Assembly: GCA_039933785.1 (NCBI GenBank)
Contig: JBDTNL010000027.1
Location: 1-52,188 of the forward strand
From: JBDTNL01 sp039933785
GTDB lineage: Bacteria; Acidobacteriota; Thermoanaerobaculia; Multivoradales; JAGPDF01
Direction: 5' to 3'
DNA: 52,188 bases
The position numbers were made by a program, and so were the translations under genes. Shown piece after piece: positions 50,842-52,188 of the stretch (position 1 is the stretch's first letter; the number at the start of each line of letters is the position of its first letter). Under the pieces are notes generated by a model. That model was given only the letters and a program-made list of their open reading frames with translations, was not told the origin of the DNA and did not search any database.

Positions 50842-52188
50842 ATGCGGCGGTTTCGGCTGGTGTTGAGAGGTCTCGCGCTGGCTGTTCTGGGGCTGAGTCT
50901 CGCCGGCGGGCGCGCGAGCGCCGCCGGCCCGGTCCGCGGCCGCGCCGGCGAAGCGGGTTTTCCCCCGATCCAGCTCTACACGCCGGAGGGGCCCCTCGCG
51001 AGCTCGCAGAACTTCGCGGTCGCCCAGGATTCGAGCGGCGTGATCTACGTCGGCAATCTCGGCGGATTGTTCGTCTATGACGGCGCTTGGTGGCGGCGGC
51101 TGGGGAAGGGTGACGCCGCGATCCTGAGCGTCGCCACGGATACGCGCGGCCAGGTGGCCATCGGCAGCGTCGACGAATTCGGCGTGTTCGTGCCCGATGC
51201 GAGCGGGGCGCTGATATACCGGTCTCTGGCCGCGCTCCTGCCTGCGGGCTCGGCGGTCGGCTACGTGCGCTACACGCACCACGTCGCCGGCGGGTTTTGC
51301 TTTCTCACCGAGACTCAGCTGCTGGTCTGGAACGGTGGCGCGCTCACGGTGGTCGCCAGCTTTCCAGCGAGGCCGGTGGCAGTCGCCCCGCGGAGCTTCC
51401 GGGTCGACGACACGGTGTTCGTCTGGCTCAAAGACGGAGTGTTCCGGCTCGACGGCACCCGATTGGTGGACGTGCCGGGCGGCCGACGTTTCGCCGGCCG
51501 CCCGGTCGATGCCGTGGTGTCCGCCGACGGAGGCGGTTGGATCGCCGCCGTCGCGGGCGAGGGTCTTCGACGCTTCGACGCCAGCGCGGAGTCCGAATTC
51601 GCGCCCCGCGCCAGCCGGTGGGCGGTGGCCCGCGAGCTGACGCGGGCGACTCGTTTGCACGACGGACGCTATGCCCTCGGGTCGCGGCAAGGCGGCGTCT
51701 TGTTGCTGGCCCCGGACGGCGAGGTCGAGCGTTCGGTGCACAGCATTCACGGTCTGCCGGACGACTACGTGCGCGGCATGCTGCCGGATCGCGACGGCGA
51801 CTTGTGGCTCGCGTTGAACGGCGGGCTGGCACGGCTGGCGACCTCCTCGCCGCTTTCCGTTTTCGACGTGCGCGCCGGGCTACGGGGCAGCGTCGTCGCG
51901 CTCGAGCGCCACGCGGGGACCCTGTTCATCGGGAGCTCGGCCGGCCTGTTCTCGATCGCTCCCGAGGAGGCGGAGATCGCGTCCGAGAGCCGCGAGGCGC
52001 CGCGGCGGGTCATGGCCGCGGCGGCGGTTGCTCAACGAACGGATCTGGCGGCTTCAGTGTTCTCGCTGCTCTCGGTGGGCAGCGATCTGCTTGTTGGTAC
52101 AGGGTCTGGCCTGCGCTGGATCGACGCGCGGGGCGCGCATTCGGTCAACGGGACCGCCGACGAGACCGTGTACACGTTGGTTCGTTCG
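50842..52188 (+). CDS. Two-component regulator propeller protein (3' partial)
   Basis: An exported sensor-type protein whose frame is open for 449 codons to the window end. MRRFRLVLRGLALAVLGLSL and the following Ala-rich stretch form a signal peptide or anchor. Beta-propeller blades follow: LASSQNFAVAQDSSGVIYVG, NLGGLFVYDGAWWRRL, VATDTRGQVAIGSVDEFGVF, IHGLPDDYVRGMLPDRDGDL with WLALNGGLARL, and LFIGSSAGLFSI. The GDLWLALNGGLARL pattern is the reg_prop repeat of periplasmic sensor domains, which usually lead to a Y_Y_Y domain and then a kinase, GGDEF or LytTR-type output. The output lies beyond the window. The gene is divergent from the transglutaminase-like gene. Confidence 0.85.
   Translation, partial: MRRFRLVLRGLALAVLGLSLAGGRASAAGPVRGRAGEAGFPPIQLYTPEGPLASSQNFAVAQDSSGVIYVGNLGGLFVYDGAWWRRLGKGDAAILSVATDTRGQVAIGSVDEFGVFVPDASGALIYRSLAALLPAGSAVGYVRYTHHVAGGFCFLTETQLLVWNGGALTVVASFPARPVAVAPRSFRVDDTVFVWLKDGVFRLDGTRLVDVPGGRRFAGRPVDAVVSADGGGWIAAVAGEGLRRFDASAESEFAPRASRWAVARELTRATRLHDGRYALGSRQGGVLLLAPDGEVERSVHSIHGLPDDYVRGMLPDRDGDLWLALNGGLARLATSSPLSVFDVRAGLRGSVVALERHAGTLFIGSSAGLFSIAPEEAEIASESREAPRRVMAAAAVAQRTDLAASVFSLLSVGSDLLVGTGSGLRWIDARGAHSVNGTADETVYTLVRS

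Noticed and set aside
50749..51750. N-terminal extension of the transglutaminase-like frame
   Set aside because: It is antisense to the propeller sensor gene and has no domain; ATG 50748 fits better.

Overview
The window is a high-G+C bacterial chromosome segment of about 52 kb, densely packed with genes and mostly ordinary in content. The order pilT-tatA-recX-alaS, followed by ffh-rpsP-khpA-rimM-trmD-rplS-rnhB, suggests a chromosomal backbone. Large TPR proteins, BNR-repeat proteins, an M2 peptidase, a sigma factor/TPR pair and a propeller-type sensor point to Acidobacteriota, perhaps a Thermoanaerobaculia-like lineage. That placement is inferred from gene content only; no rRNA or tRNA gene was seen.

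Region 1 (1-18.1 kb, + strand) is housekeeping. It holds the end of a PilT-type ATPase, tatA, recX (with no canonical start codon), alaS, a lytic transglycosylase, pgsA, an MMPL exporter and ffh. The ribosome/tRNA maturation operon rpsP-khpA-rimM-trmD-rplS-rnhB follows. Next come a 913-residue TPR scaffold abutting a bacterial deoxyhypusine-synthase-like enzyme, and an NAD-type isocitrate dehydrogenase. Region 2 (18.1-26.9 kb, +) carries rarA, an amino-acid permease fused to two UspA domains, a four-gene LiaF-like/LytS/LytTR envelope-sensing operon, and an Nramp transporter followed by a UspA protein.

Region 3 (26.9-30.1 kb, -) is a thiol redox operon: a thioredoxin-like protein, a DsbD/ScsB transporter and a flavin reductase. 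Region 4 (30.2-34.4 kb, +) has an aminotransferase, a secreted M2 dipeptidase and a secreted beta-helix protein. Region 5 (34.4-40.6 kb, -) has a secreted TPR protein, a 34-bp-arm inverted repeat, an M20 deacylase coupled to HutF, an AI-2E family permease and an SRAP protein. Region 6 (40.9-47.2 kb, +) has a di-haem oxidoreductase behind a likely operator, a giant BNR-repeat protein and an aconitase-family enzyme with its swivel domain first.

Region 7 (47.2-52.2 kb) is accessory. It holds a YoeB/YefM-like toxin-antitoxin pair, a possible 36-residue protein divergent from an ECF-like sigma factor and its coupled TPR partner, a transglutaminase-like protein, and the start of a propeller sensor that runs off the window.

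Two regulatory themes recur. Several genes have an extended -10 of the form TG-N-TAnnnT. At least three (Nramp, aminotransferase, propeller sensor) have a -10 hexamer ending exactly 6 nt before the start codon with no Shine-Dalgarno, which predicts leaderless mRNAs. The most promising less-described items are the sigma/TPR/mini-protein locus, the M20-HutF pair as a possible alternative formylglutamate route, the TPR/deoxyhypusine-synthase-like pair, and the long inverted repeat at 38.9 kb. No CRISPR array, insertion sequence or prophage was seen.
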